This document shows positions 53,102 to 61,952 of a stretch of 64,000 bases of DNA, one piece after another. The notes beneath the pieces were generated by a model. That model did not search any database and was not told the origin of the DNA. It worked only from the letters and a program-made list of their open reading frames with translations. Numbering within the stretch: position 1 is the first letter of the stretch; each line of letters opens with the position of its first letter. The stretch is from Chryseobacterium sp. CY350 (GTDB lineage Bacteria > Bacteroidota > Bacteroidia > Flavobacteriales > Weeksellaceae), in contig NZ_CP116034.1 of the NCBI RefSeq assembly GCF_027945075.1, positions 868,001 to 932,000 of the forward strand, read 5' to 3'. Position numbers and translations under genes: made by a program.

Positions 53102-54142
53102 TTATTTATAAACAGATAGAGACAGCTTAATATTCACATCTTTATCTGCCACAGGCTGTTCTATAAAAGTCTGATAAATATCTCCGTACCGCATTTCGTC
53201 TGTTTTTGCTTTTTGCATCAACTGCTGAATTGCTTTTACTCTTCCGGCATATGTACCTTTATAATACATCACATAATTTTGAGTTGGGCTCACAGATCTG
53301 AAACTAAAATTATTATCGTTAACTCCTGATTTTTTAGACAAAGGAATTCCAAAATAATATGAGACTTCATTATCCTTAAAATTATCGGCATCTGTAATCA
53401 AAACCGGATAGCCAAATTCATCATCTTTTTTGCCTAAATCCATCGTTACAAAATTGTAAATCTTATTGTAATTCATCACAATATTTCTGTATAAAGCATC
53501 TTTTTTGTTGGATGTGCTTACGCTGATTCCTAAAAGCATTCTGGCTTCTTCTTTCTCAACCATCAGGCTGTCGTACTTTATTGATGCCATTAGATTGTCT
53601 TTTGAAACTTTATTACCCAGCACATTTTTAAGATTCACCATACTTTTTTCGATATTGTCGGTAAATTTATCTTCAGTCCAGAAGTTTTGAGCTCTTGTCA
53701 AAACCGATAATTTCGGAGTATGAACAAACCATGTTATTTTGGTTTTTTCTGCAGATACAGGAGTAAATTTTACGTCGATTAAAGTCGGATTTTCATCCTC
53801 ATCTTCAAAAAGCTGATATCGTAATGTTTTGTTTGGATTTTCGTATCTGATGAACATTTCACCGCCATCTTCGCTCTTCGGATCATTATAGCTGATAGCA
53901 CTACCTTGTCCTTCGTATGGCGTGTAATAATCGATAGTAATGGTTTTTGAACTCGTAAAGAAATTATTCCATCGGGTAAAATGCTGGAGATTATTAAATT
54001 GATTAAAAACTTTCTCTAAAGGAAAATCAACCTCTTTTTCAACTTTGAAACTTTTGCTTTCGTCAACAAAATAATACATAGAAGCAGCATAAGCTCCTAC
54101 AAGCAAGGTGATTATTATGGCTATGATTTTGAAAAAACGCAT
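53102..54142 (-). CDS. Membrane-anchored SRPBCC/START-type protein with extra C-terminal domain
   Basis: 346-residue protein. An N-terminal hydrophobic helix (about 4-22, IIAIIITLLVGAYAASMYYF) anchors it. Residues ~30-175 are an SRPBCC/polyketide-cyclase-like fold (FPLEKVFNQFNNLQHFTRWNN at its start). The C-terminal ~170 residues may be a second, GyrI-like effector-binding domain. The ligand is unknown. The ATG at 54142 is chosen over a TTG at 54160, because a full -33/-7 promoter (54177-54147) overlaps that extension and the mRNA would start at this ATG. Confidence 0.7.
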   Translation of the reverse strand: MRFFKIIAIIITLLVGAYAASMYYFVDESKSFKVEKEVDFPLEKVFNQFNNLQHFTRWNNFFTSSKTITIDYYTPYEGQGSAISYNDPKSEDGGEMFIRYENPNKTLRYQLFEDEDENPTLIDVKFTPVSAEKTKITWFVHTPKLSVLTRAQNFWTEDKFTDNIEKSMVNLKNVLGNKVSKDNLMASIKYDSLMVEKEEARMLLGISVSTSNKKDALYRNIVMNYNKIYNFVTMDLGKKDDEFGYPVLITDADNFKDNEVSYYFGIPLSKKSGVNDNNFSFRSVSPTQNYVMYYKGTYAGRVKAIQQLMQKAKTDEMRYGDIYQTFIEQPVADKDVNIKLSLSVYK

Positions 54143-54146
54143 CGCA

Positions 54147-54177
54147 CAAAAGTAAGACAAATAAAAAAAGTGACCAA
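54147..54177 (-). promoter_or_regulatory. Promoter for the SRPBCC gene, predicted leaderless
   Basis: Minus strand reads TTG (54177-54175), 20 bp, TACTTTTG (54154-54147), then TGCG and the ATG at 54142. With this spacing, transcription begins at about the first base of the ATG. The promoter overlaps the glgC terminator hairpin. Confidence 0.6.
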
Positions 54178-54189
54178 TATATGATCACT
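54169..54189 (-). terminator. Intrinsic terminator of glgC
   Basis: AGTGA (54169-54173) pairs with TCACT (54185-54189), inner bases partly pairing, then T7 on the minus strand. It lies about 25 bp after the glgC stop and overlaps the next promoter. Confidence 0.65.
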
Positions 54190-54213
54190 CTTGTTTGTTA
54201 TGTTTTTAACATC

Positions 54214-55482
54214 TTAGCCAATATGAGTTCCCGGCAGCAAAACCGCACCTTTCTTCACGCAGACAATACCATCCTGAACAGAATATGTTCCGTAATCTCC
54301 GTCATTAAGATGTTTTCCGCCGATGATTCTTACATTATCACCAATGTAACAATTTTTGTCTAAAATAGCTTTTTCAATATAGCAATATTTCCCGATTCCC
54401 ATATTGGGTAAACCCTGACTGTCATTGCTTACAATTTCTTGGGTGTTTTGATAAAAATCTGCTCCCATCACATAAGAATTTACAATGGTACTTCCTTTGT
54501 CTATTCTGGTTCTGTTACCAATAACAGAGTTTTCGACTTTATCTGCTAAAATGATACATCCGTCACCAAAAACAGCTTTACTCACGTACGAACCATTAAT
54601 TTTCGAAGGCGGAAGCATTCTCGCTCTGGTGTAAATAGGTGAAGATGAAAATAGATTAAATTGCGGAAAATCCTGGCACAGATCAATATTCGCTTCGTAG
54701 AAAGATTCGATTGTCCCGATATCCGTCCAATATCCTTCATATTGGTAACTCAAAGTACTGTATTTCCCGATCGAGCTTGGGATGATATCTTTACCAAAAT
54801 CATCTCCCGCACCATCTTCAAACATTTTTTTCAAAATAGATTTGGTGAAAATATAAATTCCCATTGAAGCAAGATATTCTTTTCCCTCAGATTTATTTTT
54901 ATCAGAAACTTCAGACTGCAAACCATCCAAAAGTTCATAGCTTGGTTTTTCAATAAATGACGTAATATTGCCTTCGTCATCAGATTTCAGAATTCCAAAA
55001 CCTGTAGCATCTTTGGCATTTACAGGAATTGTTGCAATGGTAACGTCTCCTCCTTTTTCGATATGGAAATCGAGCATCGCATTAAAATCCATCTGATATA
55101 ATTGGTCTCCTGACAGGATCAAGATATATTCATAATCATATTTTTCAAGATGTTTCATAGACTGACGTACAGCATCCGCAGTTCCTTGAAACCAGCTGTC
55201 GTTTTCAACATTCTGCTCTGCGGCTAAAATATCTACAAAACCTTTACTGAAAATGTCAAAATGATATGAATTTTTGATATGTGCATTCAACGATGCAGAA
55301 TTGAACTGTGTAAGTACAAGAATTTTATTTAATCCCGAATTTAAACAGTTTGAAATCGGAATATCAACCAATCTGTATTTTCCGGCAATTGGTACAGCAG
55401 GTTTTGATCTTGAATATGTTAACGGAAAAAGTCTTGTACCTCTTCCTCCTCCTAAAACGATTGAAATAACATTTGGATTCAT
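54214..55482 (-). CDS. glgC: Glucose-1-phosphate adenylyltransferase
   Basis: 422-residue ADP-glucose pyrophosphorylase. Nucleotide-binding GGGRGTRLFPLT, the SKPAVPIAGKYRLVDI active-site region, LSGDQLYQMD with the catalytic Asp, and the glucose-1-P site around FIEKP. The C-terminal half is a left-handed beta-helix. It makes ADP-glucose, the donor for glycogen synthase (glgA), which lies 128 bp upstream in the same direction. Confidence 0.96.
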   Translation of the reverse strand: MNPNVISIVLGGGRGTRLFPLTYSRSKPAVPIAGKYRLVDIPISNCLNSGLNKILVLTQFNSASLNAHIKNSYHFDIFSKGFVDILAAEQNVENDSWFQGTADAVRQSMKHLEKYDYEYILILSGDQLYQMDFNAMLDFHIEKGGDVTIATIPVNAKDATGFGILKSDDEGNITSFIEKPSYELLDGLQSEVSDKNKSEGKEYLASMGIYIFTKSILKKMFEDGAGDDFGKDIIPSSIGKYSTLSYQYEGYWTDIGTIESFYEANIDLCQDFPQFNLFSSSPIYTRARMLPPSKINGSYVSKAVFGDGCIILADKVENSVIGNRTRIDKGSTIVNSYVMGADFYQNTQEIVSNDSQGLPNMGIGKYCYIEKAILDKNCYIGDNVRIIGGKHLNDGDYGTYSVQDGIVCVKKGAVLLPGTHIG

Positions 55483-55610
55483 AAATTAATTTGTGGTTTA
55501 TCTCTATTATTAGTATTATTTTTTGACTTTATTATATTTCAATCATTACTAAATGTGAAAAATTAAAGATTTAATATTTGCACTGAACATTTGATTCTTA
55601 GAATCTAAAA

Positions 55611-57017
55611 TTAGTTCTTGTATAAAGCTAAATATTTTTCCGCAGATTTCTCCCATGCAAAATCAAAGTTCATGTTTGAAAGTACAAGTTCTTCCATCGC
55701 CTTTTTCTGATTAAATATTGCGAGACCGCGAATCATTGCATGAATAATATCATCAACTCCCGGATAAGTAAAATTTAATCCTGAACCGCCAGTTGAAATA
55801 TCTTTAACAGTATCTCTCAATCCGCCTGTGTAGCTTACGACAGGCACTGTCCCGTAACGCATCGCGTACATCTGATTCAGTCCGCAAGGCTCTACTCTTG
55901 ATGGCATCAACAAAAAATCTGCCGAAGCGTATATTTTGTGCGACAAATGTTCCTTATATCCGATATCTGTAGCGAAATTTGCGTAGACATAATCTAATTC
56001 CTTTAGTTTATCTTCAATATAAGAGTTGCCAGAACCCAAAATCATTATATTCAGCGAACCGTATGTTTGTTTTATACTTCGCCATACAACTTCGGGAAGC
56101 AGGTCTGCACCTTTTTCTGTAGCAAATCTTCCGATAAATGCGAATAAGGGTAAATCTGGGTTTAAACCATACTCTTTGCAAAGTTTCTGCTTGTTCTTCT
56201 TTTTTATTTTAAGTACATTTTTTTTATTGAAATTGAAATCAAGCATAGAATCGGTTTCAGGATTCCAAACGTCGGAATCAATACCGTTGATAATTCCATA
56301 AGCTTTACCAAATTCATCTCTTACCAAACTTTCAAGACCTCTGAAACTTACAAATAATTCTTCGAGATATCCTTCAGAAACGGTAGTGAAAGCGTGCGAG
56401 CACTTTATCATACTAGCTAAAGGATTGATGAAGCCATTCCAGTCTAGAAGTCCCCATTTATGATGATCAAATGATGGCATAAAATGAATCATATCCCAAC
56501 GCATCATCCCTTGGTATTCTCCATTGTGTATTGTTCCGATGGTTTTAACACCTTTTAAAAAATCAAACTCCGGACAGTGCTCTACCATAAAAGGAACCAA
56601 TCCTGTGTGATAATCGTGGCAATGCAATACATCGGGACGAATCTGCATCGCAGTCAGCCAATGTAAAACTCCGTGTTGAAATGCCAAAAACTGAAAGCTT
56701 TCATCCTGATAACCATAAGGATTTTCGCGGTCAAGAAGCCCGGGAATTTTCACTAAAAACAATTCAAATCCTAATGTGTCAGATTTTTCTTTCATTACCT
56801 GAACCTGAAGCATATTTTGCCCCTGATGAATAAAGCCGTCAAAAACCACTTCAAACTCATGATCATAGATAAAAGATTTATTGTACCAAGGCATCACCAC
56901 TTTGGCATCAACATCTTTCATTTTGTTCTGATATTTCGGTAGCGCTCCTACAACATCTGCCAAACCTCCAACTTTGGCTACGGGATAACATTCTGTGCTA
57001 AGGTGATAAACTGTCAT
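55611..57017 (-). CDS. glgA: Glycogen synthase
   Basis: 468-residue GT5-family starch/glycogen synthase. The N-terminal VAKVGGLADVVGALP with Lys15 of KVGGL binds ADP-glucose. The C-terminal Rossmann half has FIGRFATEKG and MPSRVEPCGLNQMYAMRYG (the conserved E-x7-E acceptor region). It extends alpha-1,4 glucan chains. Only 1 bp separates it from the glgB stop, so translation is likely coupled. Confidence 0.96.
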   Translation of the reverse strand: MTVYHLSTECYPVAKVGGLADVVGALPKYQNKMKDVDAKVVMPWYNKSFIYDHEFEVVFDGFIHQGQNMLQVQVMKEKSDTLGFELFLVKIPGLLDRENPYGYQDESFQFLAFQHGVLHWLTAMQIRPDVLHCHDYHTGLVPFMVEHCPEFDFLKGVKTIGTIHNGEYQGMMRWDMIHFMPSFDHHKWGLLDWNGFINPLASMIKCSHAFTTVSEGYLEELFVSFRGLESLVRDEFGKAYGIINGIDSDVWNPETDSMLDFNFNKKNVLKIKKKNKQKLCKEYGLNPDLPLFAFIGRFATEKGADLLPEVVWRSIKQTYGSLNIMILGSGNSYIEDKLKELDYVYANFATDIGYKEHLSHKIYASADFLLMPSRVEPCGLNQMYAMRYGTVPVVSYTGGLRDTVKDISTGGSGLNFTYPGVDDIIHAMIRGLAIFNQKKAMEELVLSNMNFDFAWEKSAEKYLALYKN

Positions 57018-57018
57018 T

Positions 57019-58968
57019 TTATTTTTTGTGTTGTTTTATTCTTGGTGTTTTATATTTTCTGTCTTTTTTCATTTTTAGAACGACTCCGGCGAGCGGCGGA
57101 AGTTTCAGGTAAATACATTTCGGACGATTCATCCATTCTTCTTGATCTTCTCTGAAAACTGTGCTTTCTACTCCACTACCATTATATTTTTTATGATCAG
57201 AATTAAAAATTACTTCCCACTGCGCTCCTTTATCTACTCCTACTTTGTAATCAAAGACATTCGGAGTAAGGTTTAAAATAACCATTACAACATTATCCTT
57301 CCTTTTTCCTTTTCGCAGATAAACGAGAACTGAATTATCTGTATCATCAGCTTCTACCCATTCAAAACCATCCGGATTAAATTGATTTTCGTAAAAAGCC
57401 GTTTCACTTCTATACAAATGATTTAAATCTTTCACTAAATTCTGCAAACCTTTGTGAATAGGAAAATCAAGTAAGTGCCAATCTAAACTCTGTTTGAAAT
57501 TCCATTCGCCGGTTTGCCCAAACTCATCTCCCATAAACAGTAATTTTGCTCCCGGATGAGTAAACATATACACATATAAAGCTCGGAGGTTAGCAAATTT
57601 TTGCCATTCGTCGCCTTTCATTTTGTAAATTAAACTTGCCTTACCATGCACTACTTCGTCATGAGACAACGGCATCATATAATTTTCATTATACATGTAC
57701 ATCGATGCGAATGTCAATTTATGATGATGGTGTTTTCTGTCGCCGTATTCTTCTTTAAAATAATCTAAAGTATCGTGCATCCAACCCATCATCCACTTCA
57801 TTCCGAAACCTACTCCGCCATCATGCACAGGCTTTGTAATTAGAGGAAAATCTGAACTTTCCTCAGCAATCGTCATGATACTGTTCCCAAATTCTTTATA
57901 AACTGCTGTATTAAATTCCTGTAAAAATAATTTAGCTTCGAGGTTCACATTAGTTCCCAAAACATTCGGCTCCCACTCACCCTCATTTCTTGAATAATCG
58001 AGATGCAACATTGAAGTCACCGCATCAACACGCAAACCGTCAGCGTGATATCGATCCAACCAAAACATTGCATTAGAAATAAGGAAAGATTTCACCTCAT
58101 TTCTGCCATAATTAAAGATATAAGATTTCCAGTCGGGATGAAAACCTTTTCTGGGATCTTCATGCTCATAAAGATAACTTCCGTCGAAACGGTGCAATCC
58201 GTTGGCATCACCCGGAAAATGAGAAGGAACCCAGTCAAGAATTACTCCGATCTCATTTTTATGAAGTTCATTGATTAAAAACATCAGATCCTGCGGCGAA
58301 CCAAAACGTGAGGTTGCAGCAAAAAAACCAGTGATTTGATATCCCCAACTTGGATCATAAGGAAATTCCATCACCGGCATGAATTCTACATGAGTAAAAC
58401 CCAAATCTAAGATATAAGGCAGTAATTTCGCAGCTATTTCTCTATAATTTAAAAATCTTTTCGGATTTTCAGTATCTCTTATCCATGAACCAAGATGCAA
58501 TTCGTAAACTGAGATGGGCGAATCTAAGCTGTTATTTTTCCAGCGTTTTTCCAGCCACTCTTCGTCATCCCATTCGTACCAAGTCGTAGAAACCAGAGAG
58601 GCAGCCTGCAAATTCTGCTCCCAACTTAAAGCGTAAGGATCACTCTTCTCCAAAATCTCTCCCTGACTTTCGATAGCGTATTTGTAAAGCGTTCCCCAAG
58701 TAAGACCTGAAATGAAGCCTTCCCAGATTCCTGAACCATCCCATCGCTGAAAAAGAATATGGTCCTGATGATTCCAATTATTAAAATTTCCGATCACAGA
58801 AACTTTTTTGGCATTTGGAGCCCACACTGAAAAATAAACGCCCTTCACACCGTCTTTCTCAACAGAGTGAGCGCCAAATTTTTCGTACAATCGATAGTGT
58901 TTACCTTCTTTGAAAAGGTAAATATCGTGATCCGTGAAAAGAGTATAGGTTTTTACCGAGTTCATCAT
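57019..58968 (-). CDS. glgB: 1,4-alpha-glucan branching enzyme
   Basis: 649-residue GH13 branching enzyme. An N-terminal CBM48 part at about 30-110 includes NFNNWNHQDHILFQ; catalytic Asp315 is in GLRVDAVTSMLH, the acid/base Glu at 369-370 in TIAEESSDF, and a second Asp in PLSHDEVVHGK. Introduces alpha-1,6 branches into glycogen. First gene of the glgB-glgA-glgC operon. Divergent from the E-set esterase gene, separated by 216 bp. Confidence 0.96.
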   Translation of the reverse strand: MMNSVKTYTLFTDHDIYLFKEGKHYRLYEKFGAHSVEKDGVKGVYFSVWAPNAKKVSVIGNFNNWNHQDHILFQRWDGSGIWEGFISGLTWGTLYKYAIESQGEILEKSDPYALSWEQNLQAASLVSTTWYEWDDEEWLEKRWKNNSLDSPISVYELHLGSWIRDTENPKRFLNYREIAAKLLPYILDLGFTHVEFMPVMEFPYDPSWGYQITGFFAATSRFGSPQDLMFLINELHKNEIGVILDWVPSHFPGDANGLHRFDGSYLYEHEDPRKGFHPDWKSYIFNYGRNEVKSFLISNAMFWLDRYHADGLRVDAVTSMLHLDYSRNEGEWEPNVLGTNVNLEAKLFLQEFNTAVYKEFGNSIMTIAEESSDFPLITKPVHDGGVGFGMKWMMGWMHDTLDYFKEEYGDRKHHHHKLTFASMYMYNENYMMPLSHDEVVHGKASLIYKMKGDEWQKFANLRALYVYMFTHPGAKLLFMGDEFGQTGEWNFKQSLDWHLLDFPIHKGLQNLVKDLNHLYRSETAFYENQFNPDGFEWVEADDTDNSVLVYLRKGKRKDNVVMVILNLTPNVFDYKVGVDKGAQWEVIFNSDHKKYNGSGVESTVFREDQEEWMNRPKCIYLKLPPLAGVVLKMKKDRKYKTPRIKQHKK

Positions 58969-59184
58969 AGTGTTTCTTTAACCGACAGCATCATTAACTT
59001 TAAGACTGAACAAACCCAAACAAACATAATGCTAAATTAGTTTGTCTGAGAGTTGTGATGACTATCAAATATAAACATTTTTCATTTGGTAACCTCTCTT
59101 TTTTATTAATTTTAAACAACTTATATAAAAAGATTTTTTATACTTTTATGGGTTAAATTAAAATACAATTATTTTAACACAAAT

Positions 59185-60306
59185 ATGAAGTTTACCCTTT
59201 ACACAGAAGAAGCTGATGAAAGACCAATATATATAACAGGGAATTTCAATGCATGGAACCCGAAAGACTCTCGCTTTCAGCTTTTACAAATCGATCCGAA
59301 TAATTATTATATTGACATCCCGAATGATTTTCTTAATGAAATTATTGAATTTAAATTCACGAAAGGAGGATGGGAAAACGTAGAACTCGATCGATACGGA
59401 AACATTACGCCCAATAAAAAAGTCCTGAAATCTGAGAATGAATTTTCGCATACTGTTGAAAAATGGAGATTCAATTGGGGACCTTTCAAAAAGGAATTCT
59501 TTCCGATTGTAGAGATTATATCGGAAGAATTTTATATTCCGCAGCTGGAGCGTCATCGGAAAGTCTGGGCGCTTTTACCTTACGATTACTATGTTTCAGA
59601 CAAGAATTATCCTGTACTTTATCTTCAGGATGCACAAAATTTATTTAATGAAGGAAGTCCGTACGGAAACTGGGAGATCGATAAAAAGCTATCGATCCTT
59701 GCGGAATATGGCCGTGGAGATGTGATTATTATCGCCATTGAACACGGGAGTGAAGAGAGAATAAAAGAATATATCTTTGATAACGATAACGTTGCAAACG
59801 GTTCTGAAGGCAAAAAATACATTCGTTTTATCACAGATACCTTAAAACCATTTGTGGATGAACATTACCGAACCAAAAAGGATCGTGACAACACTGGAAT
59901 TGGCGGAAGTTCTCTGGGCGCACTGATCAGTATTTATAGCGGATTTTTATACCCTGAAGTTTACTCCAAACTTTTGATCTTTTCTCCGTCACTTTGGGTA
60001 GAGCCAGATAACAATTTTCCGATGATGAGCTTTAGAGTTCCGTTTAAGACTAAAATTTACTTATACGGCGGCGAACAGGAAGGTTCAAAAATGGTAAAAC
60101 GAATTCAGGTTTTTGAAAATTATCTGAAAAAATGGGAAAAGAAAAATCTTTTTGATTTTGAATTTAAAACCAATATCAATCCCGAAGGTTCTCACAGTGA
60201 ATTCTATTGGTCGCAGGAATTTCCGAGAGCAATCGAATGGTTATTTTACAACAATACAGAAAATCCTGTGGAAGTTACGCCGCATCAGGACACTATAGAA
60301 AACTAA
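59185..60306 (+). CDS. Esterase with N-terminal CBM48/E-set-like domain
   Basis: 373-residue protein. Residues ~1-95 resemble a CBM48/E-set glycan-binding module (ITGNFNAWNP at 18-27, similar to the same region in glgB). Residues ~115-355 are an esterase of the Fes/enterochelin-esterase-like alpha/beta hydrolase type, with Ser243 in GGSSLGAL and a candidate His337 in GSHSEFYW. No signal peptide is seen, so it acts in the cytoplasm. It is divergent from glgB. A polysaccharide or acyl-sugar ester is a possible substrate, but this is inference. Confidence 0.82.
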   Translation: MKFTLYTEEADERPIYITGNFNAWNPKDSRFQLLQIDPNNYYIDIPNDFLNEIIEFKFTKGGWENVELDRYGNITPNKKVLKSENEFSHTVEKWRFNWGPFKKEFFPIVEIISEEFYIPQLERHRKVWALLPYDYYVSDKNYPVLYLQDAQNLFNEGSPYGNWEIDKKLSILAEYGRGDVIIIAIEHGSEERIKEYIFDNDNVANGSEGKKYIRFITDTLKPFVDEHYRTKKDRDNTGIGGSSLGALISIYSGFLYPEVYSKLLIFSPSLWVEPDNNFPMMSFRVPFKTKIYLYGGEQEGSKMVKRIQVFENYLKKWEKKNLFDFEFKTNINPEGSHSEFYWSQEFPRAIEWLFYNNTENPVEVTPHQDTIEN

Positions 60307-60396
60307 AATAATATTTAATCGCCAGGTTTTCAAACACCAAAATCGTTGAAGGTAAGGCCATAACATATGACCATAAAAAATAATAACTATTAAGAT

Positions 60397-61812
60397 ATGA
60401 AACTATTAAATAAAAGAAATAAAAATTATGCGCAGATTTTTGAATTGTTCACAGAAGAATCATGGTCAGAAAATCGCAAAAAATATAATAAAAACATCTC
60501 TCTTCTTTTTTCAGGAAAGAAAAATGAGATTTTTGTTGAAGCCAAAGAAGAAAGCATTACCTATTTTATCGGATTAGGAAAATCAAACCTGCAGAATTAT
60601 GAATTCCAGCAAGTTGCTACTAAATTTTCCCAAAGTCAAAAGAAAAATTTTCAAACGGTTTCCACTTTAATTTTGGCAGATTTTATTAATGAAAAGCAAT
60701 TTCAAGAATTTGTAAAGGGACTTTTTCTCGGTACCTATAATTATCCTTTTGAGAAAAATCATCCTTTTTGGAATGATACATTTGAATTTCATTTTGGAAA
60801 TTTAAGTCAGAAAAAACTTGACAATATTTTCACTAAATCGAATGCGATTTGTGAGGGACAAAGTGCTTGTCAGGATTGGCTCAATAAGCCAGCCAACTTA
60901 AAAAGACCAGATGCTCTTAACGATTATCTGAAAAATTTAGCTAAAAAAAATCAGCTTAAATATACCGTTTTCAATAGAAAAAAATGTGACGAAATAGGTC
61001 TGGGAGCCTTTCTTGCAGTGAATCAAGGAAGTGCTTACGATGCCGCTTTTACAATTTTAGAATATAAAACTACGGTTAAAAATGCCAAAACTTTTGGTCT
61101 GGTCGGCAAATGCGTATTGTTTGATACTGGCGGAATTTCCATTAAAGGCTCAGACAACATGCATTACATGAAATCTGACATGGGTGGTGCTACAGCCGTC
61201 ATCGGAGCTTTAATTTACGCTTCACAAATGCAATTGCCCGTTAACATTACCGCGATTTTGCCCATTACCGATAATGCTGTTTCCGAAAAAGCGTATCTGC
61301 CGAGCGACGTTATCACCGCGTACAACGGGAAAACTATTGAAGTTCTGAATACCGATGCCGAGGGCAGAATGACTTTGGCTGACGGACTTTCTTACATGGC
61401 TAAAAATTACAAAACTGACGTCCTGATCGATCTTGCCACATTAACAGGAAGTTCCGTCAGAATGTTTGGAGATACCTGTGGAGCAATGTTTTCTAATAAT
61501 GATGAATTAAAAAATTTATTGATTAAAACCGGAGATAAAACCAATCAGAGATTATGGAATTTACCTCTTTGGGATATCTGGAAAGAAGACTTCAAATCTG
61601 ATGTTGCAGATTTCAAAAATATATCAATGAAACCAATAGGCGACTGCATCATCGCTGCAAAATTTTTAGAAGAATTTATCGAAGGACACGACAAATGGGC
61701 TCACCTGGATATTGCCGGCGTGGCCTTTGGAAATGTAGGATATGCAAAAGATAAAGCTGCAACGGGTTATGGCGTTCAGTTATTAGCCGATTTAATTGAA
61801 AATTATCATTAA
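60397..61812 (+). CDS. M17 leucyl aminopeptidase family protein
   Basis: 471-residue di-metal aminopeptidase. The catalytic domain has FDTGGISIKGSDNMHYMKSD (Lys and Asp ligands), then the family signature NTDAEGRMTLADGL. The N-terminal ~150 residues are a less conserved regulatory domain. It removes N-terminal residues from peptides or cleaves dipeptides, in the cytoplasm. It lies 90 bp after the esterase and is followed by a long hairpin, so it is probably the end of a transcript. Confidence 0.92.
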   Translation: MKLLNKRNKNYAQIFELFTEESWSENRKKYNKNISLLFSGKKNEIFVEAKEESITYFIGLGKSNLQNYEFQQVATKFSQSQKKNFQTVSTLILADFINEKQFQEFVKGLFLGTYNYPFEKNHPFWNDTFEFHFGNLSQKKLDNIFTKSNAICEGQSACQDWLNKPANLKRPDALNDYLKNLAKKNQLKYTVFNRKKCDEIGLGAFLAVNQGSAYDAAFTILEYKTTVKNAKTFGLVGKCVLFDTGGISIKGSDNMHYMKSDMGGATAVIGALIYASQMQLPVNITAILPITDNAVSEKAYLPSDVITAYNGKTIEVLNTDAEGRMTLADGLSYMAKNYKTDVLIDLATLTGSSVRMFGDTCGAMFSNNDELKNLLIKTGDKTNQRLWNLPLWDIWKEDFKSDVADFKNISMKPIGDCIIAAKFLEEFIEGHDKWAHLDIAGVAFGNVGYAKDKAATGYGVQLLADLIENYH

Positions 61813-61868
61813 AAATTAGTTTATCTCGAAAAATCTCTGTATAATTGATTAGCAATTTTCAAATACGC

Positions 61869-61923
61869 ATTGTTTATTGATTTTTAACATTAAAACATCA
61901 ATAAACAATTGCTTTTATTTTTG
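61869..61923 (+). terminator. Long hairpin between the M17 and ATP-grasp genes
   Basis: ATTGTTTATTGAT (61869-61881) pairs perfectly with ATCAATAAACAAT (61897-61909), and the loop adds TTTTAA/TTAAAA pairing. It is followed by TTTTATTTTTG (61913-61923), which contains a -7-type element (TATTTTTG, 61916-61923). It is either a terminator or a dyad laid over the ATP-grasp gene's promoter. Confidence 0.65.
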
Positions 61924-61952
61924 AATATTCATCAAAAATTAAAAAACATTAT

